Assembly (NCBI GenBank): GCA_037893245.1 | Contig: JBAIAA010000101.1 | Span: forward strand, 1,240,001 to 1,304,000 | Source: Crossaster papposus | Lineage: Eukaryota > Echinodermata > Asteroidea > Velatida > Solasteridae | DNA length: 64,000 nucleotides | Reading direction: 5' to 3' | Part shown: piece by piece, positions 46,394 through 58,047 of the stretch | How positions within the stretch are numbered: position 1 is the stretch's first letter | Layout of the letters: every line of letters starts with the position of its first letter | Program-made: the position numbers and the translations under genes | Notes under the pieces: generated by a model | Told to the model about the DNA's origin: nothing | Database searches by the model: none | Seen by the model: only the letters and a program-made list of their open reading frames with translations

Positions 46394-47045
46394 GACAATG
46401 CACAAGTCAAAGATTTTGTTTTGCCACGGTTTGCTTGTGGTTTATTAGCATAGTATTAAATAGCTCCCATTTCAAGTTATGAGAAGAGCTTGAATGTTAT
46501 CGACTATCATTTTGTGTCACAAACAGAAAAGAAAACTTCAAGTAAAATTGAAAGAGCATGGAAAAGTTTGAACAAGAAGTTTCAGGCACTAAGCATTAGG
46601 AAAGACAATACCCTTGTCAATGACAAAATAAATTCAAGAAAAAGTTTACATTATAAAGAAAGACTATAATTAGTACATGATATCAATGATATCACTTGTC
46701 ATTTTTGAGATTAAATAAATCACATTCACTAGCTAAAGAAGAATCTATGAGATTAAGGATACAATTAAGCACAAGTATGAATCGGAAGTAACCTTCGTCA
46801 GGTCGGCCCTCTGAGGCATACTTGTTTGTTTTTTGTTACTACTCCAGCAACTAAGAGCAGAGGTCATAATAAATATTTATAGAATTGCACAGCAGTACTG
46901 CATTTACAAGAAGATTAGAATTTGATTTTCCTATGGCAGCACATGAAAGTCAAGTGCCCCAGTCCTGTGAAAAGTCCAACGTCAACTAGTTAGGTGATGA
47001 TAGCTTCACTGGAACAAAACTTGGAGTTTAAGCTTAAACTATTCC
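46394..47045. other. No recognised gene
   Basis: AT-rich sequence with no recognised repeat. It may be 3' flank of the klf5-like gene. Confidence 0.4.
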
Positions 47046-47049
47046 TTAA

Positions 47050-47513
47050 AGGTAATATACACCATTTGCTTTTGCTGTACTATTTGAAAATATATGTATT
47101 TTACAGTAAATATTGTGACGCTAATCTGTATTAAAGTTTTGTGTTCGTAGTTTGATGGGAAAATAAATGCTGTTCTTGTACTAGTCTGGTTCCTTGACTT
47201 CCTTTAGACGAAACAGATCAATTTACAGACGTCAGGGAAATATCAGGTTAGGAAACCAGACAAGTTGGCTTGCACCCATTCACTGATGTGTAACAGTATT
47301 GCAAAATTTATAAATTAGGGGCAATATTTCAAAATAGTTGGGTTTTTCCAACGATTGCCAGCCGGCAATTGTTTAAAATTGATACAAAATTCCCATGAAT
47401 TCACAGAATGCCTGAGACTGTTATTCACTTACAGTCAGGAAAGGTATTACATAATAATTCAGTATTGTTTATATTTTTCTATTTTATATATTTGCTGATG
47501 GTGTATACTACCT
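47050..47513. mobile_element. TTAA-flanked element (subfamily B relative)
   Basis: 464 bp. Ends AGGTAATATACACCATTTGC and inverse AGGTAGTATACACCATCAGC, TTAA at both sides. Interior differs from TTAA-A but shares TTTACAGTAAATATTGTGACG with subfamily B. Confidence 0.8.
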
Positions 47514-47788
47514 TTAAATCTGCTTGCGACTTGCAAGAACACAGTTGTATGTCTATAAAGGCAGAATATACACAATACTCAAACTGTCAAGTAAAATCCC
47601 CCCTTTTTCTACTGGCATTGAAATAACCATTGTACCGGCACAGAAAAAAAGTGGTTTTTGTGTGTGTATGTGTGAAAGGTGGCTGCACTATGGTCATGAT
47701 TGACAAAGCCTAACTACTGGTGCATTAGCACATTAGATTTGACAGACATAGAAATCCATTTATTCTGGCGACTGAAGTCCAATGATAA

Positions 47789-48187
47789 AGGTGGGTTTTC
47801 ACGGGGCACGCGAATGATTCTCGAAGGATGCGAAAGCCAAAAAAAATGGCAAAGTCCAACATTCGGAGAAGTTTTTCTCCGAATGTGTCGCGACAATGCA
47901 GTTTGTGCGTAGTTCTCACAACGTATGTGCGAATGTCGAACTATGGCCAGTCTATATACACGAAGAACATGCGACTAAAATGCGAACAACACAAATGTTG
48001 CACAAATCTCGGGCAACTTTTTTGAAATTCCCGCCGAACTAAAAACGACTCCCGCGAACAATTGACGACGCTTCCAAACCCCCGCACATTTTTGGAACAC
48101 ACTGTACAATACGAATGTTGGACTTTGCCATTTGTTTGGCATTCGCATCCTTTGCGAATCGTTCACGTGCCCCGTGAAAACCCACCC
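47789..48187. mobile_element. TAA-flanked long-TIR element
   Basis: 399 bp. AGGTGGGTTTTCACGGGGCA and its inverse bound it, with TIRs of about 75 bp including GGCAAAGTCCAACATTCG. TAA abuts both ends (47786-47788 and 48188-48190). A three-base TAA duplication fits PIF/Harbinger MITEs. All open frames are TIR artefacts. Confidence 0.8.
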
Positions 48188-48190
48188 TAA

Positions 48191-49028
48191 AGTAGTGCAG
48201 GAGAATTTGATGTTTAATGATTAGCATTGTTCTTATTATCTCAGGAAGTCATTGTATACTGATAGACTATTGGAGTTTGTGTTTAATGATTGATTACTTC
48301 CTTCTTATCTTACATATACTCAGCTTCATACGTTTTATTAGAAAAAAAATCCAGTGTGTAAAAAAATGAAATGCCACATTTAAAGGAAAAATAAGTTTCC
48401 ATCTTTAACTTCCTAAATTCGACCAACTTTTGGAATGTTAGAAACAGCAATGCCCAAAGATAAGTCTGATTAAAATTTGTTTTTCAATTTCTTATTTTCT
48501 GATTGTCATTCTTGCAATTTACAAGTTGCTCTGTGAATTTTTGTACAGTATATTTACAGTTTTATTTTTTTATTTAAATACTCTTTTACAAAAGGCAACT
48601 TGGTGTCATTTGGTACATTTTCCTGCATGTATTTTAGTGAAAAAATTTGGTGGTTTTTTTTCAGTCTGAATTTGGTATTTCAAAATGCACTATTTCTGCC
48701 TGGTGCTACAGAATTATGTAAAAATTGTCAGTCGAATGTCACACACTTCAATTAACTTACCCCCCAATGGCTCTAGATCACACAGCAACCCCTTTATACA
48801 GCAGCAAACACAATTTGATATTTTTCTTCAATGTATACATTTTACCAAATTTTCAACAATATTTCAACAATATTTCAATGATCAGTTAGTTGTCAATAGT
48901 TTTTAAGTGCATTAAAATAATGCACTTTTACACAATTATTTTCCTCAAAAAAAAGTGTTTGAACGCCAAGTACCAGAAAAGTATAAAGTAAAAAAAAATA
49001 TTAATTTGGAACAATATGAGACAACAAT
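48191..49028 (-). other. Probable 3' UTR and flank of the klf5-like gene
   Basis: AT-rich sequence directly after the stop codon. AATAAA candidates on the minus strand lie at about 48561-48566, 48569-48574 and 48334-48339. No coding sequence is recognised. Confidence 0.5.
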
Positions 49029-49300
49029 CTAATTTGTGGCAGCCTGGGCCTTACTGTTACATTTCTCTTGGTGGCGCTTCATATGCAGCGACAGGTGGTC
49101 TGAACGAGAGAAACAGCGTTCACAGATCTTACACTTGAACGGCTTGGCCCCGGTGTGCTTGCGGTAGTGACGAGTCAGTTCATCAGAGCGAGCAAACCGC
49201 CACTGACAGCCATTCCAGGAGCAGTAGTAAGGCTTCTCTCCAGTGTGGATGCGTTGGTGTGCCTTAAGATGGGAAGATTTGGTGTAAACTTTGATGCAGC
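49029..49300 (-). CDS. klf5-like exon 3 (zinc fingers)
   Basis: Starts after acceptor CTCCTCCTTTAG in phase 1, completing the split Gly codon G|GC within finger 1 (CNYPG then CIKVY), and ends at TAG (49031-49029). Encodes the rest of finger 1, fingers 2 and 3, and a 13-residue tail [13 protein letters not shown]. Confidence 0.93.
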
Positions 49301-52300
49301 CTAAAGGAGGAGAATATAGAAAGAAATTGATAATTAATGACATGTCCAAATATGTCAGAAAACGCAAAATGTATTTCAGAAAAGACAAGTATCAGTAATT
49401 CAAATTTATTTGGGTGCCAAGTATTTGAAAGTGAAGCAGAAACATCAAAACTCATCATGACTTTAAAAATCACTGATTGAAAGACATCGCCAGCAAAAAT
49501 AGCAACTTGCATGATTGAACTCATTTATTTTGTGGGGGCCTTGAAATCAAAGTTTGGAACAAATTATATCGGAAAGAAATATGTATTTACTGTGTGAAGT
49601 CTACTCTTGGTTTATTATGGCAATTTCTGACTAATGATCCCCTCCGTAAACCTGGAGTGAATTTTCAACCCACATCAATTTCGTATGATAACGAAACATA
49701 AACAGACCTGGCCCACGTTATTACTACCAATTTACCACCAATCATATCAAAATCCCATTATGACCTGTAATATTATGCCCCAGGCTGTCCCCCTCAATTG
49801 ACCGAAAAAACAGTCTTCGCCAATAATCGGGAGGCTTTGCTGGGTATTACATGGGCCTAGAGGGTTGAGAATTGGGTACTTAGTACAGCTAGCTGTACAG
49901 GTGCAAGCATGGCGTTCTACGCCTATGGGCACTCTGCTTGATAAGCAAATCTGCTTGCTCAATTTACACAGTGGAAAGGAAGTGGTTTATTTTTTAGGGC
50001 CATGGAGGGCCATTTGGCCCAGATCAGTTGGGAGAGATTTGATCCTAATGATTCACGGGAGACAAAAGGTCATTTAGATTCTTGGGGTGAATGACACCCA
50101 GAGATGTGTTCCCAGGCAGTGCTGCTGTGATAGGGATATGGAGAACCTTGGGCACCGTGCTTTAAACCAAAGAGAAAGTCATTCAAAAGGAAGTGCATTT
50201 GTGGGAGAATTGGAAAACACATTCTGTCATATGTCAACATTGTAAAGTGATGAATCATGAACATTCACATGCCTGTAGATTAGCACATAACCCCAGACTC
50301 TATAAAATACATCTATTACTACTAGTTAAAGGGTAGGATAATAATTTGGGAGGCTAATCATCCTTACTCGCAGCTGGTGTGCGAAGGACGCGGCTACAAC
50401 TTGGTCGAGTCGCTGGCACGTAAAGGCGCCTACGGCAGCCGGCCACATCGACTCATATATGACTACGGAACACAGCCTGGGATCGAAAGTGTTTGATTTT
50501 TCAGGAGGGAGGAAAACCGGATGACCTGGAAAAAACCCTTGTGGCACAGGAGAGAACCAACGCACAACTCTACTCACATATGGTCCGGGCCGGGAAACGA
50601 ACCCGGGCCACATTGGTGAGAGGCAAGCGCTTTACACACAAGCCACCCATGCCACCAAAGGATACACCATTTGCATAAAATTGAAAATGTTTACTACCGA
50701 ATTATTAGGAAATATCTTACTTATTTGAAAGTAAATAATGATTGTACATGTAGGCATTCAGCAAAATGATTGTGCTTGATATCTTATAATTGCCGGACAG
50801 CGATCGCGAAAATACCTATACCTTACAGTTTTAGGCATCTTGTAAAATCACGACACCTGGTGTGCCGTGCTCTTCAAGAAAAGTATAATTTTGTATAAAT
50901 TTCCATCATTGACATACACTGACTACGCGTATTTTGAAACATTGCCTCTAATTTATTAGATTGAATTGGTCTACATTTTCTTTGCAATATGGTTACACAT
51001 CCATTAATAGGTTGAAACCCAACTAGTCTGGCTTGCTTTTAAACCCAATAATTTCATGTTGTTGTACATTGCTTTGTTTCGTCTGAAAAACAAAATTTGA
51101 AATAGGTCAGCGTAACAATATTTACTATAAAATATAAATCCCCTAACCCATTCATTTTCGAAAATTACAGCAAAAGCAAATGGTGTGTCGTTAAATTAAA
51201 GATAATTAATCGGAAAAAAAAATATAACAAAAATTGCTAGTTTAATAACCATTGGTCAGTTACTAATTTTGTGTGTAATCTGAGTCTTGTTAATAAATGA
51301 TATCTTGACTTTGATGTAATCAATTGCGATGATTGATGTGTGGTAAGTTATGCTTCCCCTCCAAGTGCACATATTTACACTTGACACAATTGTGGTTTAA
51401 TACAGGAAAGGATATCTGCAGATGTTTCTTGTACCTTAAACCCACACTTCTAAGCAGTGTGAATGGAGTGGAATAAAAAACGGAATTGAAATAGTCAACC
51501 AAGTTGTCTCTTTTTTTCTTTATCCAAATTTTTGATTGTTAGAATATTACAAAAGAACATCTATGATGGGACACCTGTTCAGGAGAAGAACAGAACTTGA
51601 GCCCTGGCCCACTCTGTAAGAGTCATTCACAATGTAAGTTTTGGACATTTCAAAGATGACTTATTTAGGTAGATGACAGAAAGCATTCCAGAGTGATCCC
51701 TGACTTCTGTCTTTATGGAGGTGGTCAGTCTTAACTTAAAAATAAAACCATAGGAATTTGTTTAAAGGAGAAACTCCTCCTTTAATACTTATACTACATA
51801 AAACATAGGGATTTAAAGGTAGGATACACCATTGGTAATTGCTTAAATTATCATGAATGGGTGGTTTGGGGAGTTGTATTTTATTATAGTAAATATTGTA
51901 CCCTCCAGGGTAATTTGGCTAGAAACCCTGCCAAAGGCATCAGATTGCATACTTTGTCATATTGACTTGTGTGCAGAGTGCAGCAAGGTCAAGCAGTCAC
52001 CACAGATGCACTGTGCTGGGTCTGGCAGGGTTAGGGTTAACTTACCTGTTCGAAGTTTTACAATCGTGGACGCCAAAGAAAGCAAGAAAAACGTCGTTCG
52101 TTTTCAACCGGCGTTGGGCAGTGATTCTTATGTTATGTTGATTAGTGATCGCCATCTGGCGATCGTGATTTTTTTTGTATCCAATTTAATTTTTTTGAAA
52201 AATTATAGGATATCTAGCGCAATCATTTTAATGGATGCCTACAATCATTATTTACTTTCAAATGAGTAAGATATTTCTTAATAATTCGGTAGTAAATTTT

Positions 52301-55300
52301 TTTGAGATCTGCAAATGGTGTATTCCTACCTTTAAGGAATGGTGGTTTTGGCCAGACCAGTGACCCAGCAGGGTATCAAGGGATGACAGCTGGGTCATTT
52401 CAGGTCACAAAAAGGACATTACTGTCTGTTTATTAAAATACACCACAGCTGCTGGAACCTTTCATACTGATGGCCCACATTCTTGACTACTAATTGATTA
52501 TCAGATTTAAGTGTTGCACCATCTTATTCCGGCTTCCTAACCATTCATCATTCATAGGGGATTAAGAACACCAAAATGATTGGGCCTATAAGATCCGCCA
52601 CAAGGAGTTTTTCTGGTTCAGCCTGGTTCAAATACCATTCCAGTCCTTATATTAGTCCAACCCAAAACGAATCAAAATAAATTAAACATAACTAAAATTC
52701 CAAAGATCTGCAATGTAATTGATGACTCCAGAGTGAATCCTTGAAACTATACCATTTTCTTTGGGATTAAATTGACAGGAATCGGGATACAACCAAACAT
52801 TTGAATATAGTCACAACACATTTCAAGACCCCAACCTCGATCTTGTTGCCACAGTTGTACAAGAAATCAATAATAACCTATTTTCCTCCTACGCATGCAT
52901 TTTGAAATGCCTCTTGCTCTTTTGTCATTCAGATTTCAAGTTATTTACAACACCTAAATTACTGTGTCAAGTTTATCAATTTTTACGTGGATACAATACG
53001 TGCTTCATTTACATCTGCTTCCTGATTTCTCTGAAGAAGTTGAAGTTTATTGTGGGACCAGAGCATGCATTTTTATTCCTGCATCAATCAGAGGGATTTT
53101 ATTTTGTTTTGTTTCGGACGGAATGGCAAGGTTACCCGACCACTTCACAATTGCTTGTGTCTCTGTCGCCTACGCAAAGTGACGCTTTCACAAAAGATCT
53201 CGTGCGTCAATTTACTGAATGGAGGCAATGAACCTTTTATAAAATCACACTTTGACAATGGAGCCCTCATAGAAATACTGTGTATACAGTGTGGGCCTTA
53301 TGAAAAGATTTTTTTCTTTCTGCAAAAGAGAATGGATTGTTAGCCTTGAAGTTGATGAAGCATAAAGCCCCAGGCACGTTCCCTGCGTCAGACCTGTGCC
53401 GGTAGTAATGCTAACTAGCTAGTCATGTGCAACTTTTCACAGGGACTTGGTAAGGATCAACGAGTGAAGTGGAAAACTGTTCACATCGGTAAATCACACA
53501 GCAACAAATGGAACAACAGTCAATACACATTAAACAACGCGGAGCTGCTTGTTTGCGGGACTACATCAAAGAAGTGGGACTACATCAAAGAAGTGGGATT
53601 ACATCAAAGAAGTGGGATTGAAGGGTGCATGCATTATTACAAATTATAGTCTCCTTTTTAGTTTGTTTTGTCATTGATGACATTTTAGGCAGTCCATTGA
53701 TACAATACAAGCATTTCACTATTCACCATTCACAATCTGAACTTCTGAAGTGGTGGAAATAATCTTTGAATCTGTGTCACAGAGAAATCACTTGAAGAGA
53801 GAGAGAGAGAGAGTAACTTCCATAATATTCTATGATGATGAATTGTAAAAAAAGCTCACAGACTTTATTCTGATGATAAAAACTGAGTGTCAGACTACAC
53901 TGATGAAATAACTTGAAAATACTTGATTTATATTGCTTGAGCATGGAGTTTTTTCAGATGGTGGGCAACTAATTAGTTAGCTGTGCGGAATCCACCAAAT
54001 GCTGCGAATTTCCACACACCCTAGGGGTTCCTTAGGGTTAGATGTTAACCTGGGAATGTTTTCAAGAGCCCCATTTGGGAGAGCAGCTGGATATCAGAAA
54101 ACAGGAGCAATCTCATCGGTTAGATGAAATACACCAGTTGTTGAATCCTATAGCTATCCCTGCATGGTCCTCCAGGCTAGGCATTCTCCATTAGCTGCAG
54201 TTTGGCACTTCACCAAGGCTCATTCTATTCACCTGGTGACAGTTGAGTAACTGCACAGGGACAGCTTTTGTTGCTGTATTCTGACCATAAGGTCATCCTA
54301 TAGCCTTTAAGCATCAGACTGACCCCAGGTTAATCGTCTCCCCTTCTCACAGCCAGTCAGTGGTCTTTCTCATAGCTCATACACAACACTGGAGTTTTTC
54401 AAATTGGCAGACTGTCTAAGTTGACATGGCCTTTGATTGCAGAAACTACAAAGTGATTTCACATTTCCCCTTGGAACTTAATACTTGGAGAATTATATTT
54501 GATGCTCATTTCAAAATGAATTGGTTTCCAAGATAAACATTCCTGCTAGGGTTTGTTGAGCTGCGGAGGTCCATATGCAAACAGAATTGCATACTGTTGG
54601 CATTTTCTCAGTGACTGGCTTCTAAGAATATCAAAATAAAGTGAGTAGGTGACTTTTCCTAAATGTTTCAGAGACTTACCTGGGTAGTTGCAGTGATGAA
54701 TTCTCCTCTTTTCTAGTTCAGGGTTGTTCTTTCTGTTGTACCTTTGCAGCATGGATGGCTTCTTGTCGTGTTTGTTCATAACTGCAATGGTGTACGGTGG
54801 GGGAGGTGGTCGTAGTGGGTTATTGGTAAACTCAAAGGGAAGATCAGCTGGTGACCCAGGCTGGGAATGAGGCGGTGTCGGGGGCATCCCAAAGACAGAG
54901 TTTGTAAAAGGCTGTTGGTTGAACTGGGTGTGGGGAGCTGCTATTTGCTGAAAATCCAGGCCTGTTGGAAACGTTGGCATACAGTCTGGTGTCATATAGT
55001 CTGGTGTCATATTGGTGGGCGTGTACTGATGAGGCTGCTGCATCGATTCAGACTTGATGTGCATGTTGGGGGACATGAGTTTGCAGTGTGATGGGTAAGT
55101 ATCCTGTGGTTCGGTCTTGATGGAGACCCCGTTGATTGTGATGGGATAGTTATTGTTCATGTCTTCCATGGGCGAGGGGGGCATGTTGTGGCACAAACTG
55201 TCCTGTTCCCTCATGGCGAAGGCATTGCTGTTCATACTGCATGCTGGCATGTCCTGTGAGAAAGGCTCGGTCTTCGCACACTGGTAGTGATGCGTTTGGG

Positions 55301-56197
55301 GGAAGACTACGTTGAAGTTGCCATTGATGTTAAAGGAGAACCTGGAGTCGGACTCATCAAAGAAATCATCCATTAGGGAGGCACTCTCTCGCCTGAGCTT
55401 GTTGGCGAGGATTGTGCCTGGGCTTGCTGTCTCCGTTCTAGAAAGGTATCTGTCGAGTTCTCCCTGCATTTTGAAAGAGTAGAGGCAATACAAACAGAGT
55501 TATAGTAGTGCTACATGTTTTCAAACTCAAATTTGTAATAACAAAATTACAACTGCATTGTTTAAAAAACGAAAGACCAACAAAATAAATCACTAAATTA
55601 AACATAGGAAACACCATTTGCAGATATTTTTAACAAAATCTACCGAATTATTAACAATTGTTTTTAATTATTTGAAAGTAAATATTGATTCTTGGCATCC
55701 ATCAAAATGATTGCGCTAAATATTTCCTGCAATTGTTACGAAAAATAATGTATACAATTTATATTAAACTAGCAATGACTGATTTATCTGATTGAAATTA
55801 AAAAAAGAAAACTGATGGTACCAAATAAATTGTTTTACACCATTAAAATATTGTTTAAATAACCATCTCCATTAAAAAATTATTTAAGGTAAAAAAATAT
55901 AGTACATTTATAAACAAATGATAGTTCTTTCTAAATGATGTAGACCTGATTCGGAAGTAACTAATTGTGGACAAATAAAGCAAGTTCAGCAATTGAGCAA
56001 ATTTGAACCATTTGCCATGATGTCGATCCACTAGTCAAGTTAGTGCCTACCTCTTGCCAATTCTCCATCGCATTGGGTGCCATCATCAGAAGCTCCGACT
56101 CGTTCTTGACCAAGAACTCACTGAGTAGCCCCTCGTTTCCAAACACCGACGTTGGATCATTATCCTGCTGCATCAGCTCCACAGCCGCCGCGGCCAT
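49029..56197 (-). CDS. Krüppel-like transcription factor, KLF5 type (three exons)
   Basis: Coding exons are 56197-56051, 55463-54680 and 49300-49029, totalling 1203 nt and 400 residues. KLF proteins are nuclear factors that bind CACCC/GC-box DNA. Three C2H2 fingers lie at residues 307-329, 337-359 and 367-387, with the contact helices [16 protein letters not shown] and RSDHLSLH. The segment [18 protein letters not shown] before finger 1 and TGAKPF between fingers 2 and 3 point to KLF5 rather than KLF2/4, which have TGHRPF as I recall. Other motifs are PPPPPY (268-273, a WW-domain ligand like the PY motif of KLF5), PTPPHS (244-249, Cdc4-type phosphodegron), and IKTE (164-167) and IKSE (185-188), which fit the sumoylation consensus. 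The ATG at 56197 has AGAATGG context and an in-frame upstream TAG with no other ATG between. Human KLF5 is longer, mainly at the N terminus. Confidence 0.92.
50335..50657 (-). repeat. tRNA-derived SINE in intron 2
   Basis: The minus strand starts GGTGGCATGGGTGGCTTGTG, with B-box-like GGGTTCGTTTCCC at about 50590-50602 and body CCGGTTTTCCTCCCTCCTGA, related to the SINE at 20478. Same strand as the gene. It abuts the eroded TTAA-family element at 50658. Confidence 0.8.
50658..51190. mobile_element. TTAA-A / subfamily B chimera in intron 2
   Basis: The left 150 bp is TTAA-A (GGATACACCATTTGC, ACCGAATTATTAGGAAATAT, a decayed hairpin). After GCGATCGCGAAAATACC it switches to subfamily B (AAATCACGACACCTGGTGTG) and ends CAAATGGTGTGTCGTTAA. 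The first terminus is lost at the SINE boundary. Confidence 0.7.
51827..52331. mobile_element. TTAA-A MITE in intron 2 with insert
   Basis: TTAA at 51823-51826 and 52332-52335. The family sequence is broken at AAATATTGT / TTAACTTACCTG by about 137 bp (51900-52036) containing CCCTCCAGGGTAATTTGG and ACCCTGCC...GGCAGGGT inverted motifs. The insert abuts the same internal TTAA used for nesting elsewhere, but has no TTAA of its own on its left. Confidence 0.8.
53557..53620 (+). repeat. 19-bp tandem repeat, three units
   Basis: GGGACTACATCAAAGAAGT repeated three times with one C/T change, inside intron 2. Confidence 0.85.
54680..55463 (-). CDS. klf5-like exon 2 (regulatory region)
   Basis: 784 nt, from acceptor TTTCAAAATGCAG to donor CCCAG|GTAAGT. 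Encodes residues 50-310 and the first base of Gly311. It is rich in Pro, Gln, Asn, Met and Thr with repeated [10 protein letters not shown], as is usual for KLF activation regions, and ends in the first half of finger 1. All candidate degron, PY and sumoylation motifs lie here. Confidence 0.92.
55464..56050 (-). other. klf5-like intron 1 (587 bp)
   Basis: Donor GAG|GTAGGC and acceptor ATGCAG|GG, preceded by the pyrimidine tract CCTCTACTCTTTC; phase 0. It contains the TTAA-A fragment at 55602-55770. Confidence 0.85.
55602..55770. mobile_element. TTAA-A fragment in klf5-like intron 1
   Basis: Starts after TTAA with ATAGGAAACACCATTTGCAG, continues through TACCGAATTATTAACAATTG and CATCAAAATGATTGCGCTAA, and fades after AATTGTTACGAAAAAT. 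The right half is missing. Confidence 0.72.
56051..56197 (-). CDS. klf5-like exon 1 (N terminus)
   Basis: 147 nt, 49 codons, ending exactly at a codon boundary. Begins [15 protein letters not shown]. An in-frame TAG 78 nt upstream, without an intervening ATG, supports this start. A small acidic, Leu-containing segment ([15 protein letters not shown]) follows. Confidence 0.85.
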
Positions 56198-56945
56198 TCT
56201 CTCCACAAGACCAACTCTCCAGGTAGCTTCGGACTCTAGTAGTAAAAGATTCAACCCCAGTTGACCGCGCAGCTATTGTGAAAGATCGGAATGTTTTGTA
56301 CTGTGTTGGTCAAGTTCGCTTTAGACAGCCAATTTGTATTGGTCCCCAGTTCACTTGTGACACAAAAGCTGTCTGCCACTTAATTTCTAGTTTGGCGGTG
56401 TTTATATTCACTTGCGAATTCTCCGCCAAATTTGTACTCTTATCACATCCACAGAATAAACACACACAGTACAGGCAGGACACACACTCGATGCGCCACA
56501 CGCACTTGTATGGTTATTGTGTACTCGTTATCCACGTGTAGTGGGCGGACTACAATTGCCACCTGACATGTGTTGACCTTTTAACAATTACGCAGTGCAT
56601 GCAATGAACCAATCAAAAGAAGGCTTGGCAATGTGACGTCAGACCAACAATCTTGGTCACCGTCGAACTTGGCGTCCTGTGCCATGTGTACGCAGAGCGA
56701 ACAAAACTCAACCAGACGTTTCCCATGGCAACTGCAAATAAATAAAGAGCCCTGTAAAGTGGAATTATGAGTTTGTCCAGTCATTGTCGGTGTTTACTCG
56801 ATCGGCATGAACCGTTGTATGCCGAAGAAGAATCGATAGCTAGACACGCTGATCTCATAAGAATATGACAACAATGAGATAATCCTTCCCGTGACAGTCC
56901 CAATTATGTGGGTCTAATTATAACGGTTTGTGACGTCAACAAAAC
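56198..56945 (-). promoter_or_regulatory. Candidate klf5-like promoter and 5' UTR
   Basis: Upstream of the start codon the minus strand has CCAAT at 56338-56342. The plus strand has CCAAT at about 56329-56333 and 56609-56613. Full CRE octamers TGACGTCA lie at 56634-56641 and 56931-56938, and an E box CACGTG at about 56533-56538. There is no clear TATA box close to the start, so the transcription start is not fixed. Assignment as a promoter is inferred from position and motif density. Confidence 0.55.
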
Positions 56946-57186
56946 CCGCACAAGTTAATCGAGCATTGTTTATTATATTTCTTTTGTTCAGCATTTACAT
57001 ACAATTCACCTATGTATTTACCGTCTATCCAACTGTAACATAATCGTATTCTTAACACAATTGTTTATATATAGTGCTATCCGCTTTATTATACCTTACT
57101 TCCACTTTTAGCGTTTTTGACTAAATCTGCCTTTTCATGATTTATTGACTATAGTCCAACTGTCACCGGAAGATCACCTATTCGTT

Positions 57187-57445
57187 TCGTACGTTACGTT
57201 ATGGAGACAATCCATAGGGTTTGTGTGCTCAGGTAAATCTCTCTAAACTCAAACTCAGAAAATTATTTCTACCTAACATTTCCAACATCACCCTAATTTG
57301 TCTTCTTCATTTTCTGTTATTATACCCTAACCCAATTCTACATCTAGACCCCTTTACTAGAGACCCAACTTGCTATGGGGACAGGAAAATGTCCCCACTA
57401 CTCGGTCTGTTTTTTCCCAAACAAAAGAACCTGTCCCCACAATAC
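57187..57445 (+). repeat. GGGGACA repeat, copy 2
   Basis: Second copy of the repeat at 26545-26815, same strand (AAATCTCTCTAAACTCAAAC, TACCCTAACCCAATTCTACA, AAATGTCCCCACTACTCGGT). Confidence 0.78.
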
Positions 57446-57534
57446 GCTAGAACAATATATCTAGTACACTCACTCGAGGTGAAGACTTCTCACATCTCTT
57501 GCAGTTAAAGACGTCCTGTAATAACACCCCTTAA

Positions 57535-57930
57535 ACTAGGTAGAATACAGCATTTGCAGATATATAAAAATATACTATCGAATTATTAAGAAATATCTTA
57601 CTTATTAAAACAAACAAAAATAATTTAATTGTAGGCATCCAGCAAAAATATCGCGCTAGATGTCCTATATAATTGTTCCGAAGAATTGAATTTTATAAAA
57701 CAATTTTACGAACGCCGGAAGCGATCGCGAAAAAAAAAAAAAGAACAACGTAAAAACCGCTGCCCGACGCCGGTTGAAAACGAACGCCGTTTTTCTTGCT
57801 TTCCTCGGCATCCATGATTGTAAAACTTAGAACATGTCAGTTAAAACGATATTTACTATAAAATGCAACCCCCCCCCCAAATCCACTTATTCATGATAAT
57901 TCAAGCAATTACCAATGGTGTATCATACAT
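57535..57930. mobile_element. TTAA-A MITE copy
   Basis: About 396 bp, TTAA at 57531-57534 and 57931-57934. The left end is diverged (ACTAGGTAGAATACAGC) and the hairpin is broken (CGAACGCCGGAAGCGATCGCG). Confidence 0.84.
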
Positions 57931-57969
57931 TTAATACCCGTTGTTCCCATCTCGGAAATAAACAAAAGA

Positions 57970-58047
57970 CCCCCCCCCCCCCCCCCTCCTCCTCCTCCCC
58001 CTCCCCCTCCCCCTCCCCCCTCCCCCCTTCCCCTTCCCCCTCCCCCC
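57970..58047. repeat. Pure pyrimidine C-rich tract
   Basis: 78 bases of C with interspersed T (CTCCTCCTCC, CCCCCTCCCC). The minus strand is an uninterrupted G/A tract with many G runs, able to form G-quadruplex or triplex structures. Confidence 0.85.

Larger units (their letters stand above)
49301..54679 (-). other. klf5-like intron 2 (5.4 kb)
   Basis: GTAAGT donor at 54679 and TTTAG acceptor at 49302-49301. It contains a SINE, two TTAA-family elements, a small three-unit 19-bp repeat (53557-53620) and a GA repeat (53796-53814). No other gene is recognised within it. Confidence 0.88.

Noticed and set aside
52902..53343. Open frames inside klf5-like intron 2 as extra exons
   Set aside because: They are on the opposite strand, overlap one another in several frames, and show no domain.
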